A stretch of 28,962 bases of DNA from assembly GCA_934402055.1 (NCBI GenBank), contig CAKRTC010000027.1, forward strand, positions 1 through 28,962, given 5' to 3'. A program made the translations under genes and the position numbers. Shown here in pieces: positions 1-7,585 of the stretch; position 1 is the first letter of the stretch, and the number at the start of each line of letters is the position of its first letter. This DNA is from an uncultured Lachnospiraceae bacterium (GTDB taxonomy: Bacteria > Bacillota > Clostridia > Lachnospirales > Lachnospiraceae). The notes under the pieces are model-generated. The model was not told where the DNA came from. It did no database searches and saw nothing but the letters and a program-made list of their open reading frames with translations.

Positions 1-103
1 GCTTCTTCCGAAGATTTCTTTTCTACTTGGAATCTTCGGGGTCTGTGCATTAATTCTTTATTGGTTTTTATTGTGCTTTGCTGTCGTTCGCGACAGCTTG
101 TTT
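1..103 (-). other. 5' leader of an off-window transcript, two hairpins
   Basis: This is the start of a leftward transcript whose gene lies beyond the window. Read on the minus strand, the first transcribed bases form a perfect 7-bp hairpin with a 4-base loop (80-97, GCTGTCG arms). A second inverted repeat, CCGAAGATT/AATCTTCGG, lies at 8-39 with a 14-base loop. No start codon with a ribosome site is apparent. The arrangement resembles the leader of a stable-RNA (rRNA) operon, but no boxA could be identified, so the downstream gene is unknown. Confidence 0.45.
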
Positions 104-132
104 AATATATCATAGTGTTTCGTATCTGTCAA
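104..132 (-). promoter_or_regulatory. strong sigma-A promoter firing out of the left edge
   Basis: On the minus strand a perfect TTGACA (127-132) and a TATATT (104-109) are separated by exactly 17 bases. Transcription would start near 97, at the base of a stable hairpin. The near-consensus boxes suit an rRNA operon or other highly expressed RNA, which is inferred and lies outside the window. Confidence 0.75.
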
Positions 133-180
133 CAACTATTTTATATTTTTTTGAATTCTTTATTTTTCAAAGATTCAAAC

Positions 181-268
181 CGCAGTAGGAGGGATTTGAA
201 CCCTCGCGCCGGTTTCCCGACCTACACCCTTAGCAGGGGCGCCTCTTCGGCCTCTTGAGTACTACTGC
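181..268 (-). tRNA. tRNA-Ser (anticodon GCU)
   Basis: Read on the minus strand, this 88-base sequence folds as a class II tRNA. The acceptor stem is GCAGTAG/CTACTGC with discriminator G. The anticodon arm is CGCCC-CTGCTAA-GGGTG, giving anticodon GCU for AGC/AGU serine codons. A long variable arm, as expected for serine, and a GAGGGTTCAAATCCCTC T arm follow. CCA is not encoded. No terminator is evident before the next promoter at 104-132, so read-through into that unit is possible. Confidence 0.96.
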
Positions 269-291
269 ATACCTGCCAACGTGCATGATGT

Positions 292-320
292 ATTATACTT
301 ATGACTTTTACTCTTGTCAA
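292..320 (-). promoter_or_regulatory. tRNA-Ser promoter
   Basis: On the minus strand TTGACA (315-320) and TATAAT (292-297) are both perfect consensus with a 17-base spacer. Initiation near 285 would leave a leader of about 17 bases before the mature tRNA-Ser 5' end at 268. Confidence 0.85.
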
Positions 321-445
321 ACCCTATTTTTTACTTTTTCTTCACGAGTTTGTTTATTTTTTGTCATTTTCCCCAATATCTGCGTATTACCGGCTATTCA
401 AACAACTATATATTGTGTTTTTACTTTTTTTATTTTTTTGAAATA

Positions 446-468
446 AGCCGCTTCTTTACGAAGCGGCT
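446..468 (-). terminator. terminator of the dnaA-gyrA gene cluster
   Basis: A perfect 9-bp stem, AGCCGCTTC/GAAGCGGCT, has a 5-base loop. It sits about 160 bases downstream of the gyrA stop on the minus strand. The following minus-strand bases are TTATTTC, a weak U-tract. The stretch 321-445 between it and the tRNA-Ser promoter is AT-rich and shows no gene. Confidence 0.65.
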
Positions 469-487
469 CATCTCTTTTACCTAAACT

Positions 488-640
488 CTATTCTTTTCTC
501 TCAAAATAGTTATGTTTGAAAGAATGACAGCTTATTAATGATTTTATACCGGGATCAATTACTTTAATATCCTCTGCAAGCTTACTTGCAACCGAACTTT
601 TTATTACAGTATGGTTGAGGTATTCATCTTTTACTCTGTT
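488..640 (-). other. open 50-codon stretch after gyrA without a start codon
   Basis: The 162-base gap between gyrA and its terminator is open for 50 codons on the minus strand, in the -1 frame relative to gyrA, and ends at a TAG at 488-490. Its translation is protein-like in composition (for example SSVASKLAEDIKVIDPGIK), but it contains no ATG, GTG or TTG. It could be a decayed gene fragment, a frameshifted GyrA tail, or chance. I do not recognise it and do not call it a gene. Confidence 0.2.
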
Positions 641-3162
641 TTATCCTCTTCGGATACAGCTGTATCCTCAGCTTCATCAGAGACTTCTTCAGATGATTCG
701 TCCTCATCATTTCTGACAGCCTTGGCTATACTAACTATGGATTCATTTTTATCACGGTTAACATTCATAAGCTTAACTCCGGAAGTATTTCTTCCTATTA
801 CGCTTATTCCTTCTACACCCGTCCTCATCATCTGACCCTGGTCTGTGATGATAAGTATATCCGTACCGTCATTTACAAGCTTTGCCGCTACTATATTTCC
901 GGTCTTATCACTGATCTTGTAGCAGATAAGTCCCTTTCCGCCTCTAGACTGAGCTCTGAATTCGGATACATTGGTCCTCTTGCCCATTCCGAACTCGGAT
1001 ACGGTAAGCAGCATTTCTCCCTGGTTTCCGATCTGCATAGCTATTACTTCGTCGTTATCCGACAAACGCATGCCTATTACACCCATCGAAGCACGTCCTG
1101 TAACACGTATATCTGATTCGTTAAATCTGATAAGCATTCCGTGTGCTGTGACAAGGAATATCTCTTCATTACCGTCCGTAAACTTTACTTCGATCAGCTG
1201 ATCATCTTCTTTGAGAACTATCGCTCTGAGACCGTTGCGGCGTACATTTGCAAAATCACTGAGCGGAGTCTTTTTAATCATTCCGCTCTTGGTTGCCATT
1301 ACTATAAATGCATCCTCTCTGTATTCCTTGATAGCAATAGTTGCCGTTATCTTCTCTTCAGGCTGCAGCATGAGCAGGTTTGCAATATTGGTTCCCCTTG
1401 AAGTTCTTGATGCTTCCGGTATCTCATATGCCTTGAGTCTGTATACCTGCCCTTTATTGGTAAAGAACATAATATATTGATGATTTGTTACAACAAACAT
1501 ATCTTCAATATAGTCATTCTCTATATTATTTGCTCCCTTTATACCCTTACCGCCGCGATTCTGCGCACGGAAATTATCCTCGTCCATCCTCTTGATATAT
1601 CCGAGCTTGGACATGGTTATGATCATACGGTCATCAGAGATAAGATCCTCCATATTGATCTCATTCTCATCACGAACAAGCTGAGTCTTTCTCTCGTCTC
1701 CGTATTTATCCGCTATAAGCTGTATTTCATCTCTTACTACTGTGAGAAGGATATTCTTGTCGCCGAGTATCTCCTTGAATCTTGCGATCTTTTTCTCAAG
1801 ATCGGCATATTCCTCTTCTACTCTCTTTCTCTCAAGTCCGGTAAGAGCTCTCAATCTCATATCTACGATGGACTGAGCCTGTACTTCTGTAAATGCGAAA
1901 CGCTCGATAAGTTTTGCCTTGGCAGACTCTGCATCATCCGCAGCTCTGATTATGGCAATGACCTCATCTATATTATCTATAGCCTTAAGCAGACCTTCGA
2001 GTATATGAGCTCTGTCTTCCGCTTTCTTGAGATCGAACTTTGTTCTTCTTGTTACTATGTCTTCCTGATGCTTGAGATACTCGATAAGCAGCTGCTTAAG
2101 ATTAAGTACCTTAGGCTCTCCGTCTACAATAACAAGATTTATCACTCCGAAGGTCTCCTGAAGCTGGGTATGCTTATATAGCTGATTAAGCACTACCTGA
2201 GGATTAACATCCTTACGGAGCTCTATCCTGATCTTTGAATCGGAATTCTTACCCATAGTATCGTTAATGGCTGTGATTCCGTCTATTTTCTTCTCTTTAT
2301 GCAGATCGGCTATATTTTCGATAACTCTCGAACGGAATACCATATACGGAAGCTCTTTGACTATTATCGCAGATTTTCCGTTCGGCATAGTCTCGATCTC
2401 ACATACGGCACGCATGCGTATCTTGCCTCTGCCTGTTCTGTATGCATCTTCTATACCCTGTCTGCCGAGTATGGTAGCTCCGGTCGGAAAATCCGGTCCC
2501 TTCACTATCTTCATAAGCTCATCAAGCTCGGTATCCCTGTCCTCATTTATCTTGTTATTTATCATGAGTACAGCTGCATTGATAGTTTCTCTTAAATTGT
2601 GAGGCGGCATATTTGTTGCCATACCTACAGCAATACCTGTAGTTCCGTTTACCAATATGTTCGGTATACGTGCCGGAAGTACAACAGGCTCGTCATATCC
2701 CTGTTCATTTGAGAAGTTTGGTACAAAGTCAACTGTATTCTTGTTGATAGAGTCCAGCATCTCCATTGAGATCTTGCTGAGCTTACCCTCTGTATAACGT
2801 GCCGCAGCCGGCGGATCTCCGTCTTCCGAACCAAAGTTGCCCTGCTTCTCTATAAGCGGATACTTGGTAGACCAAGGCTGTCCGAGATTGACCAAGGCTC
2901 CGTATATAGAGGAATCTCCGTGCGGATGATAATGTCCCATAGTTTCACCGACTATGGTCGCACACTTCTTGGTCTTCTTATCGGCGGTAGCGCCCATCTT
3001 CATTGCTGCATATAATATACGTCTTTGTACAGGCTTAAGTCCGTCTTTTACGTCAGGCAATGCTCTTGAGACTATTACTGACATGGCATAGTCTATGTAA
3101 GAGTTTTCCATCGTTTCCTTGAGATCGACGTCCTTTATCTTATCGTATGTATTTGCTTCCAT
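631..3162 (-). CDS. gyrA: DNA gyrase subunit A
   Basis: This is the DNA-cleaving and strand-passing subunit of gyrase, acting as A2B2 to introduce negative supercoils. The 843-residue product has the expected full length. The winged-helix/tower region carries the catalytic tyrosine in AARYTE (Tyr123). The quinolone-pocket loop HPHGDSSIYG spans about residues 79-88. The GyrA box QNRGGKG lies at 534-540 and starts the C-terminal beta-pinwheel, and a second RGGKG-type motif (QSRGGKG) occurs near residue 745. The protein ends in an acidic Glu/Asp/Ser-rich tail. The ATG lies 22 bases after the gyrB stop and is preceded by GAAGGAAG, consistent with one gyrB-gyrA transcript. The frame is intact. Confidence 0.98.
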   Translation of the reverse strand: MEANTYDKIKDVDLKETMENSYIDYAMSVIVSRALPDVKDGLKPVQRRILYAAMKMGATADKKTKKCATIVGETMGHYHPHGDSSIYGALVNLGQPWSTKYPLIEKQGNFGSEDGDPPAAARYTEGKLSKISMEMLDSINKNTVDFVPNFSNEQGYDEPVVLPARIPNILVNGTTGIAVGMATNMPPHNLRETINAAVLMINNKINEDRDTELDELMKIVKGPDFPTGATILGRQGIEDAYRTGRGKIRMRAVCEIETMPNGKSAIIVKELPYMVFRSRVIENIADLHKEKKIDGITAINDTMGKNSDSKIRIELRKDVNPQVVLNQLYKHTQLQETFGVINLVIVDGEPKVLNLKQLLIEYLKHQEDIVTRRTKFDLKKAEDRAHILEGLLKAIDNIDEVIAIIRAADDAESAKAKLIERFAFTEVQAQSIVDMRLRALTGLERKRVEEEYADLEKKIARFKEILGDKNILLTVVRDEIQLIADKYGDERKTQLVRDENEINMEDLISDDRMIITMSKLGYIKRMDEDNFRAQNRGGKGIKGANNIENDYIEDMFVVTNHQYIMFFTNKGQVYRLKAYEIPEASRTSRGTNIANLLMLQPEEKITATIAIKEYREDAFIVMATKSGMIKKTPLSDFANVRRNGLRAIVLKEDDQLIEVKFTDGNEEIFLVTAHGMLIRFNESDIRVTGRASMGVIGMRLSDNDEVIAMQIGNQGEMLLTVSEFGMGKRTNVSEFRAQSRGGKGLICYKISDKTGNIVAAKLVNDGTDILIITDQGQMMRTGVEGISVIGRNTSGVKLMNVNRDKNESIVSIAKAVRNDEDESSEEVSDEAEDTAVSEEDKTE

Positions 3163-3184
3163 ATTCCGTTATGCTTCCTTCTTC

Positions 3185-5155
3185 TTAAACATCAAGATTC
3201 TGAACGTACTTGGCATTTTCCTCTATGAATATCCTACGAGGCTCTACCTGATCTCCCATAAGTGTAGTAAAGGTAAGATCAAGCTCAGACTTGGAATTCT
3301 CATCCATATTTACTCTGAGCAGAGTTCTTGTCTCCGGATCCATTGTAGTCTCCGAAAGCTCCTGATCCTCCATCTCACCAAGACCTTTAAATCTCTGTAC
3401 ATCCGCATCCTTTCCGACCTTATCAAGGAGAGCATCTCTCTCGACATCATTATATGCGTAATAGAGCTTCTTGTTCTTACGCACATAATATAAAGGCGGC
3501 TGTGCAAGATATACATGTCCCTGCTTGATAAGCTCAGGCATAAATCTGTACAGGAAAGTGAGCATAAGTGTAGCGATATGAGCACCGTCTACATCGGCAT
3601 CACTCATGATAATTATCTTATTGTAGCGAAGCTTGGATATATCAAAATCATCATGTATGCCTGTTCCGAAGGCAGTGATCATACCCTGTATCTCTTTGTT
3701 GGCATATATCCTGTCAAGTCTTGCCTTCTCGACATTAAGTATCTTACCTCTGATAGGCATTACTGCCTGATACTTGATATCTCTGCAGTTCTTGGCAGGT
3801 CCGAGAGCAGAATCTCCCTCGACTATGAATATCTCGCATCTGGTCGGATCCTTCTCTGTACAATCCGCAAGCTTACCCGGAAGTCCGGCACCTTCAAGTA
3901 CGGATTTCCTGCGAGTAAGGTCTCTTGCTTTTCTAGCTGCGGCTCTTGCTCTCTGAGCGAGTATAGATTTCTCGCACATAAGCTTTGCAACCTGAGGATT
4001 CTGCTCAAGGAAATAAGTAAGCTGTTCCGAAACAACTCTGTTTACCGCAATCGAAGCATCACTTGTACCAAGCTTCATCTTGGTCTGTCCTTCGAACTGA
4101 GGATCCTCTATCTTAACAGATATGATAGCCGTCATACCCTCTCTGATATCCTCACCGCTCAAATTATCCTCGCTGTCCTTAAGGAGCTTATTTGCACGGG
4201 CATAATCATTGATGGTCTTGGTTATTGCATTCTTGAATCCGGTAAGATGAGTACCTCCCTCAGGAGTATTTATATTGTTAACGAATGTATAAATATTCTC
4301 TGTAAATGCATCCGTATGCTGCATTGCTACTTCGACATTTATATTATTATAATCGCCTTCACAATAAATAACGTTCGGATAGAGAGCTGTGTTTGCCTGA
4401 TTAAGATAAGTTACAAATTCCTTGATACCGCCCTCATAATGGAAGGTCTTATCATGCTTAGGCTCTCTGTTATCCTTTAAATGTATAGCAAGTCCCTTGG
4501 TAAGAAATGCCGTCTCTCTGAGTCTTGTCTTGATAGTTTTATAATCAAAAACAACAGTCTCAAATATCTCGGCATCAGGCTTAAAGGTAACCATAGTACC
4601 GGTCTCTTCCAAAGGACAATCGCCGATCACCTTGACCGGATACATTACCTTGCCTCGCTCATAACGCTGCATATGGATATGTCCGTCTCTCTTGACCTTT
4701 ACCTCAAGCCACTCCGAAAGAGCATTAACAACAGAAGCACCTACACCGTGAAGTCCTCCCGATACCTTGTATCCTCCGTTGCCGAATTTACCGCCGGCAT
4801 GAAGTATGGTATATACGACTTCAAGAGCAGACTTTCCTGTCTTTTTCTCCTTATCTACCGGAATACCTCTTCCGTCATCGGTTACGGTGATAGAATTATC
4901 CTCGTTTATCGTAACCGTGATATTTTTACAGAATCCTGCAAGAGCCTCATCGACTCCGTTATCTACTATCTCATATACCATATGATGAAGTCCCGGAGCC
5001 GAGGTCGATCCGATATACATACCCGGTCTCTTTCTTACAGCCTCAAGTCCCTCAAGTATCTGTATCTGAGACGCATCGTACTCGTTATTTTCAACCTCGT
5101 AGCTTCTCTTTTCTTCTGTTACATCCGGTGATTTAATATCTTTTTCTTCTGCCAT
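3185..5155 (-). CDS. gyrB: DNA gyrase subunit B
   Basis: This is the ATPase subunit of gyrase, 656 residues. The N-terminal GHKL ATPase shows the box YEIVDNGVDEA (about 61-71), DDGRGIPV (93-100) and the GGLHGVGASVVNAL lid. The TOPRIM domain contains EGDSALGPAK, RGKILNVEKA and the metal-binding DADVDG. It ends with the typical EPRR-IFIEENA-NLDV tail. The TOPRIM motif departs from the usual EGDSAGGSAK at two positions. The start ATG is preceded by a GGAGG site 10 bases upstream, itself next to a small hairpin at 5171-5187. It lies between recF and gyrA. Confidence 0.98.
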   Translation of the reverse strand: MAEEKDIKSPDVTEEKRSYEVENNEYDASQIQILEGLEAVRKRPGMYIGSTSAPGLHHMVYEIVDNGVDEALAGFCKNITVTINEDNSITVTDDGRGIPVDKEKKTGKSALEVVYTILHAGGKFGNGGYKVSGGLHGVGASVVNALSEWLEVKVKRDGHIHMQRYERGKVMYPVKVIGDCPLEETGTMVTFKPDAEIFETVVFDYKTIKTRLRETAFLTKGLAIHLKDNREPKHDKTFHYEGGIKEFVTYLNQANTALYPNVIYCEGDYNNINVEVAMQHTDAFTENIYTFVNNINTPEGGTHLTGFKNAITKTINDYARANKLLKDSEDNLSGEDIREGMTAIISVKIEDPQFEGQTKMKLGTSDASIAVNRVVSEQLTYFLEQNPQVAKLMCEKSILAQRARAAARKARDLTRRKSVLEGAGLPGKLADCTEKDPTRCEIFIVEGDSALGPAKNCRDIKYQAVMPIRGKILNVEKARLDRIYANKEIQGMITAFGTGIHDDFDISKLRYNKIIIMSDADVDGAHIATLMLTFLYRFMPELIKQGHVYLAQPPLYYVRKNKKLYYAYNDVERDALLDKVGKDADVQRFKGLGEMEDQELSETTMDPETRTLLRVNMDENSKSELDLTFTTLMGDQVEPRRIFIEENAKYVQNLDV

Positions 5156-5170
5156 TAGTGTCTTTCCTCC

Positions 5171-5187
5171 GGCTTAGAGCCTAAGCC
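5171..5187 (-). promoter_or_regulatory. hairpin abutting the gyrB ribosome-binding site
   Basis: The perfect 7-bp inverted repeat GGCTTAG/CTAAGCC has a 3-base loop. It fills half of the 39-base recF-gyrB gap and touches the GGAGG of gyrB. No U-tract follows on the minus strand, so it is not a terminator. It may modulate gyrB translation or mRNA processing, which is inference. Confidence 0.4.
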
Positions 5188-5194
5188 CTTGTTT

Positions 5195-6283
5195 TTACTC
5201 TGTTCTTTCCGTGACGCTTCCGTCCGAAACATAAAATACCTTGTCTATATGAAATCTGTTATCTATAAAATCATCCAGTCCGGTACAGGTTATAAGTGTC
5301 TGTCCTTCTCTTATGGAATTAAGCATCTGAGTCTGGCGTTTTCTGTCAAGCTCCGACAAAACATCATCCAGCAGCAAGAGAGGTCTCTCTCCCGTTATCT
5401 TCTCGACTATGCTTATCTCGGCAAGCTTAAGACTTAGTACCGCCGTCCTGTGCTGCCCCTGCGATCCGTAATTTCTGAGATCGATACCGTTGACCACGAA
5501 TTGTATATCGTCTCTGTGAGGACCTACTATACTGACACGATTATGTATCTCCTGTGCTTTGCAGCGCTTGAGCTCACTTTGGAAATGCTCGGTATCGGTA
5601 TTGCATTGATAATTTATACATATATCTTCAAGTCCGTCAGTTATATCCTTATGTATCTCCCTGACCAGTTCGTTAAGCTCCGATATAAATTTTTTTCTTA
5701 TCTCTATCAGTTCGCTTCCGTACTTAACGAGCTGCTCATTATAAATATCTATGAAATCCTCTGCATTTTTAGTGAATTCATATTCCTTAAGCAGTTTGTT
5801 TTTCTGGTTTATAAGCTTGGTATAGGATATAAGATCGTAAACATAGAGCTTGTTAAGCTGACAAAGCTCCATATTCAGAAATCTTCTTCTTTCCGAAGGC
5901 CCCTCTTTGATTATATTCAGATCCTCGGGTGAAAATATTACTACATTCGCTATGCCGAATAGCTCCGATGAGCGTCTTATCGGAACTCCGTTGACCGCTA
6001 TTCCCTTTGAACTGTTCTTCTTAAGATGCATATCTATGCGATAAGGCACATCTTTTTTCAGCAGATTTATCCTTATATGTGCTTCATTCGAATCAAAACG
6101 GATCATCTCCTTGTCCTTGGACAGCTTGTGAGACTTTGAAGTACAGCCGACATAAACAGCATCAAGTATATTTGTTTTGCCCTGAGCATTATTACCGTAG
6201 AAAATATTTACACCCTCATTCAGTTTTAGACTCAAGTTCTCATAATTACGAAAATTATTTAATTCAAGCGACTGAATAAGCAT
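5195..6283 (-). CDS. recF: DNA replication and repair protein RecF
   Basis: RecF is an SMC-like ATPase that loads RecA at gapped DNA through RecFOR. The 362-residue protein has the Walker A motif GNNAQGKTN at residues 30-38, the ABC signature SQGQHRTAVLSLKLAEI, and a Walker B/D-loop LLLLDDVLSELD near the C terminus. Length and motif order match the family. It lies 24 bases downstream of dnaN; the only AGGA is about 14 bases before the ATG, so translation may be weak or coupled. The small S4-domain gene often found between dnaN and recF in Firmicutes is absent. Confidence 0.97.
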   Translation of the reverse strand: MLIQSLELNNFRNYENLSLKLNEGVNIFYGNNAQGKTNILDAVYVGCTSKSHKLSKDKEMIRFDSNEAHIRINLLKKDVPYRIDMHLKKNSSKGIAVNGVPIRRSSELFGIANVVIFSPEDLNIIKEGPSERRRFLNMELCQLNKLYVYDLISYTKLINQKNKLLKEYEFTKNAEDFIDIYNEQLVKYGSELIEIRKKFISELNELVREIHKDITDGLEDICINYQCNTDTEHFQSELKRCKAQEIHNRVSIVGPHRDDIQFVVNGIDLRNYGSQGQHRTAVLSLKLAEISIVEKITGERPLLLLDDVLSELDRKRQTQMLNSIREGQTLITCTGLDDFIDNRFHIDKVFYVSDGSVTERTE

Positions 6284-6307
6284 ATCTGTATTATTTTATC
6301 CTGCGTA

Positions 6308-7435
6308 TCAATAAGCTGCCTGGTTAAAGTTTATCGGCAATATCAGATAGATATAGCTGTTTTTCTCGTCTCTGATAAAGCACGGAGCTTTCGAATTAGT
6401 CATATAGAGCGAAACCTCTTCGTCCTCTATAACTCTCAAAGCATCAAGGATAAATTTAGGATTGAATCCTATCATAAGATCCTTTCCGGATTTATTGACG
6501 AGCAGATCCGAGTTAAGACTGCCGAGTACGGTATTGAGCTTAAGATTAAGCGACTGATCCTTGATATTGAATACCAGAGGCTTCTTATCTGTCTCTCTGA
6601 TAAGGATGGTCGATCTCTCAACGTGACTTAAAAGCTCTTTTCTGCTTACGGTGATCTTAGTCTCGTAATCATTCGAAAGCATGGCGTCAATATTGAAATA
6701 CTCTCCGTCTATCAGTCTGGATACAACTACGGTGTCATCAAATTTGAACATTACACTCTCGTTTTCGAAGAAGATATTCACTTCGGCATCTGTCTCACCG
6801 GTAATTATCTTTGAGATCTCATTGAGAGTCTTTCCCGGTATTATTGCCTTGTAATTACCGTAAATGTCTCTGAGCTCTGTGTTTTTGATAGCTATACGAT
6901 GTCCGTCAAGTGCAACCACTCTGAGAGAATTGCCGTTAACTTCAAAGAGCTCACCTGTCATCATTTTATTGGAATCATTGGCAGCTATAGAGAATATTGT
7001 GTCTTTGATTATCTCTTTAAGAGTAAAATGCGACAGTGTTATATAGTTATCCTCGTTAAGTAAGGGAAGTGTCGGGAACTGTTCCGGATCTCTTTCCTGT
7101 ATCTTAAAAGTAGATGTGCTGCTCTTAAGCTCAATTATATTGCCGTCAGATTCGAATATTATATCTTCCTCGGGATCATCGGTTATTTTATTTATGATAT
7201 CGGAGAAGAGTCTTGCCTCAACTGCGGTAGTTCCCGGTTCGGCAATCTTGCATTTATCGCATTTTATAACGGTCTCTATGCCGAGATCCGTATTGTTTGC
7301 TGTAAATTTTATCTCATTGTCGGCAGCGCTTATGAGTATGCACTCAAGTATGGACATGCTGGTTTTTGCGGAAACGGCTCTTGCGACTATACTTACTGCA
7401 TTTGTAAGTTCTTCTTTGTTAAGCTTTAATTTCAT
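6308..7435 (-). CDS. dnaN: DNA polymerase III beta subunit (sliding clamp)
   Basis: This is the ring-shaped clamp that tethers the replicative polymerase to DNA. The 375-residue product has the expected length and the three-fold clamp pattern. The start MKLKLNKEELTNAVSIVARAVS and the segment VVALDGHRIA are diagnostic, and it ends with YLILPIN followed by a short tail. A GGAGAA site lies about 10 bases before the ATG. It follows dnaA across a 150-base gap that holds the proposed unwinding element, so dnaN may be co-transcribed with dnaA through the origin. Confidence 0.97.
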   Translation of the reverse strand: MKLKLNKEELTNAVSIVARAVSAKTSMSILECILISAADNEIKFTANNTDLGIETVIKCDKCKIAEPGTTAVEARLFSDIINKITDDPEEDIIFESDGNIIELKSSTSTFKIQERDPEQFPTLPLLNEDNYITLSHFTLKEIIKDTIFSIAANDSNKMMTGELFEVNGNSLRVVALDGHRIAIKNTELRDIYGNYKAIIPGKTLNEISKIITGETDAEVNIFFENESVMFKFDDTVVVSRLIDGEYFNIDAMLSNDYETKITVSRKELLSHVERSTILIRETDKKPLVFNIKDQSLNLKLNTVLGSLNSDLLVNKSGKDLMIGFNPKFILDALRVIEDEEVSLYMTNSKAPCFIRDEKNSYIYLILPINFNQAAY

Positions 7436-7447
7436 CTTCGTTCTCCG

Positions 7448-7497
7448 TTTATATATATTATTAATTTAGTAGTATTAGTAGTAGGGGCTGTTGATTT
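7448..7497. other. oriC unwinding region: AT-rich tract, DnaA-trio array, GC cluster, DnaA box
   Basis: On the plus strand, six in-register triplets TAG-TAG-TAT-TAG-TAG-TAG run from 7467 to 7484, followed by the cluster GGGC (7485-7488) and a degenerate DnaA box TGTTGATTT (7489-7497). On the outer side is the AT-only tract 7448-7466. Read on the minus strand the order is DnaA box, GC cluster, CTA repeats, AT tract. That is the arrangement and polarity described for the Bacillus subtilis basal unwinding system, where DnaA assembles on single-stranded trios to open the helix. The structure is seen directly; the function is inferred. Confidence 0.75.
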
Positions 7498-7539
7498 GTT
7501 AAAAACCTATCTTCAGCCTTTAACATAGCCGATATCGGG

Positions 7540-7582
7540 TGTTGATATCGATGTTGATAACTTATCAAAAAAATGTTGATGA
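7540..7582 (-). other. DnaA-box cluster between dnaA and dnaN
   Basis: Three boxes share the orientation TTATCAACA on the minus strand: 7540-7548 (8 of 9), 7552-7560 (9 of 9) and 7574-7582 (8 of 9). They lie on the dnaA side of the trio array and point toward it. They would nucleate the DnaA filament that extends into the trios. The consensus used here has A at position 6, not the usual C. Confidence 0.7.
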
Positions 7583-7585
7583 ATG

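Noticed and set aside
319..381. A 16-codon minus-strand peptide (MTKNKQTREEKVKNRV) with GGGGA upstream
   Set aside because: The ribosome site is too close (about 3 bases), no promoter precedes it, and it ends on the tRNA-Ser -35 box; chance is likely.
255..446. A 63-codon plus-strand frame over the tRNA-Ser and its promoter
   Set aside because: It overlaps a tRNA and a consensus promoter and has Phe/Tyr/Cys-rich noise composition.
1477..2181. A 234-codon open frame antisense to gyrA
   Set aside because: It is a shadow of gyrA codon usage with no recognisable domain.
3515..4480. A 321-codon open frame antisense to gyrB
   Set aside because: gyrB is unambiguous on the other strand; the antisense product has shadow-type composition and no start signal.
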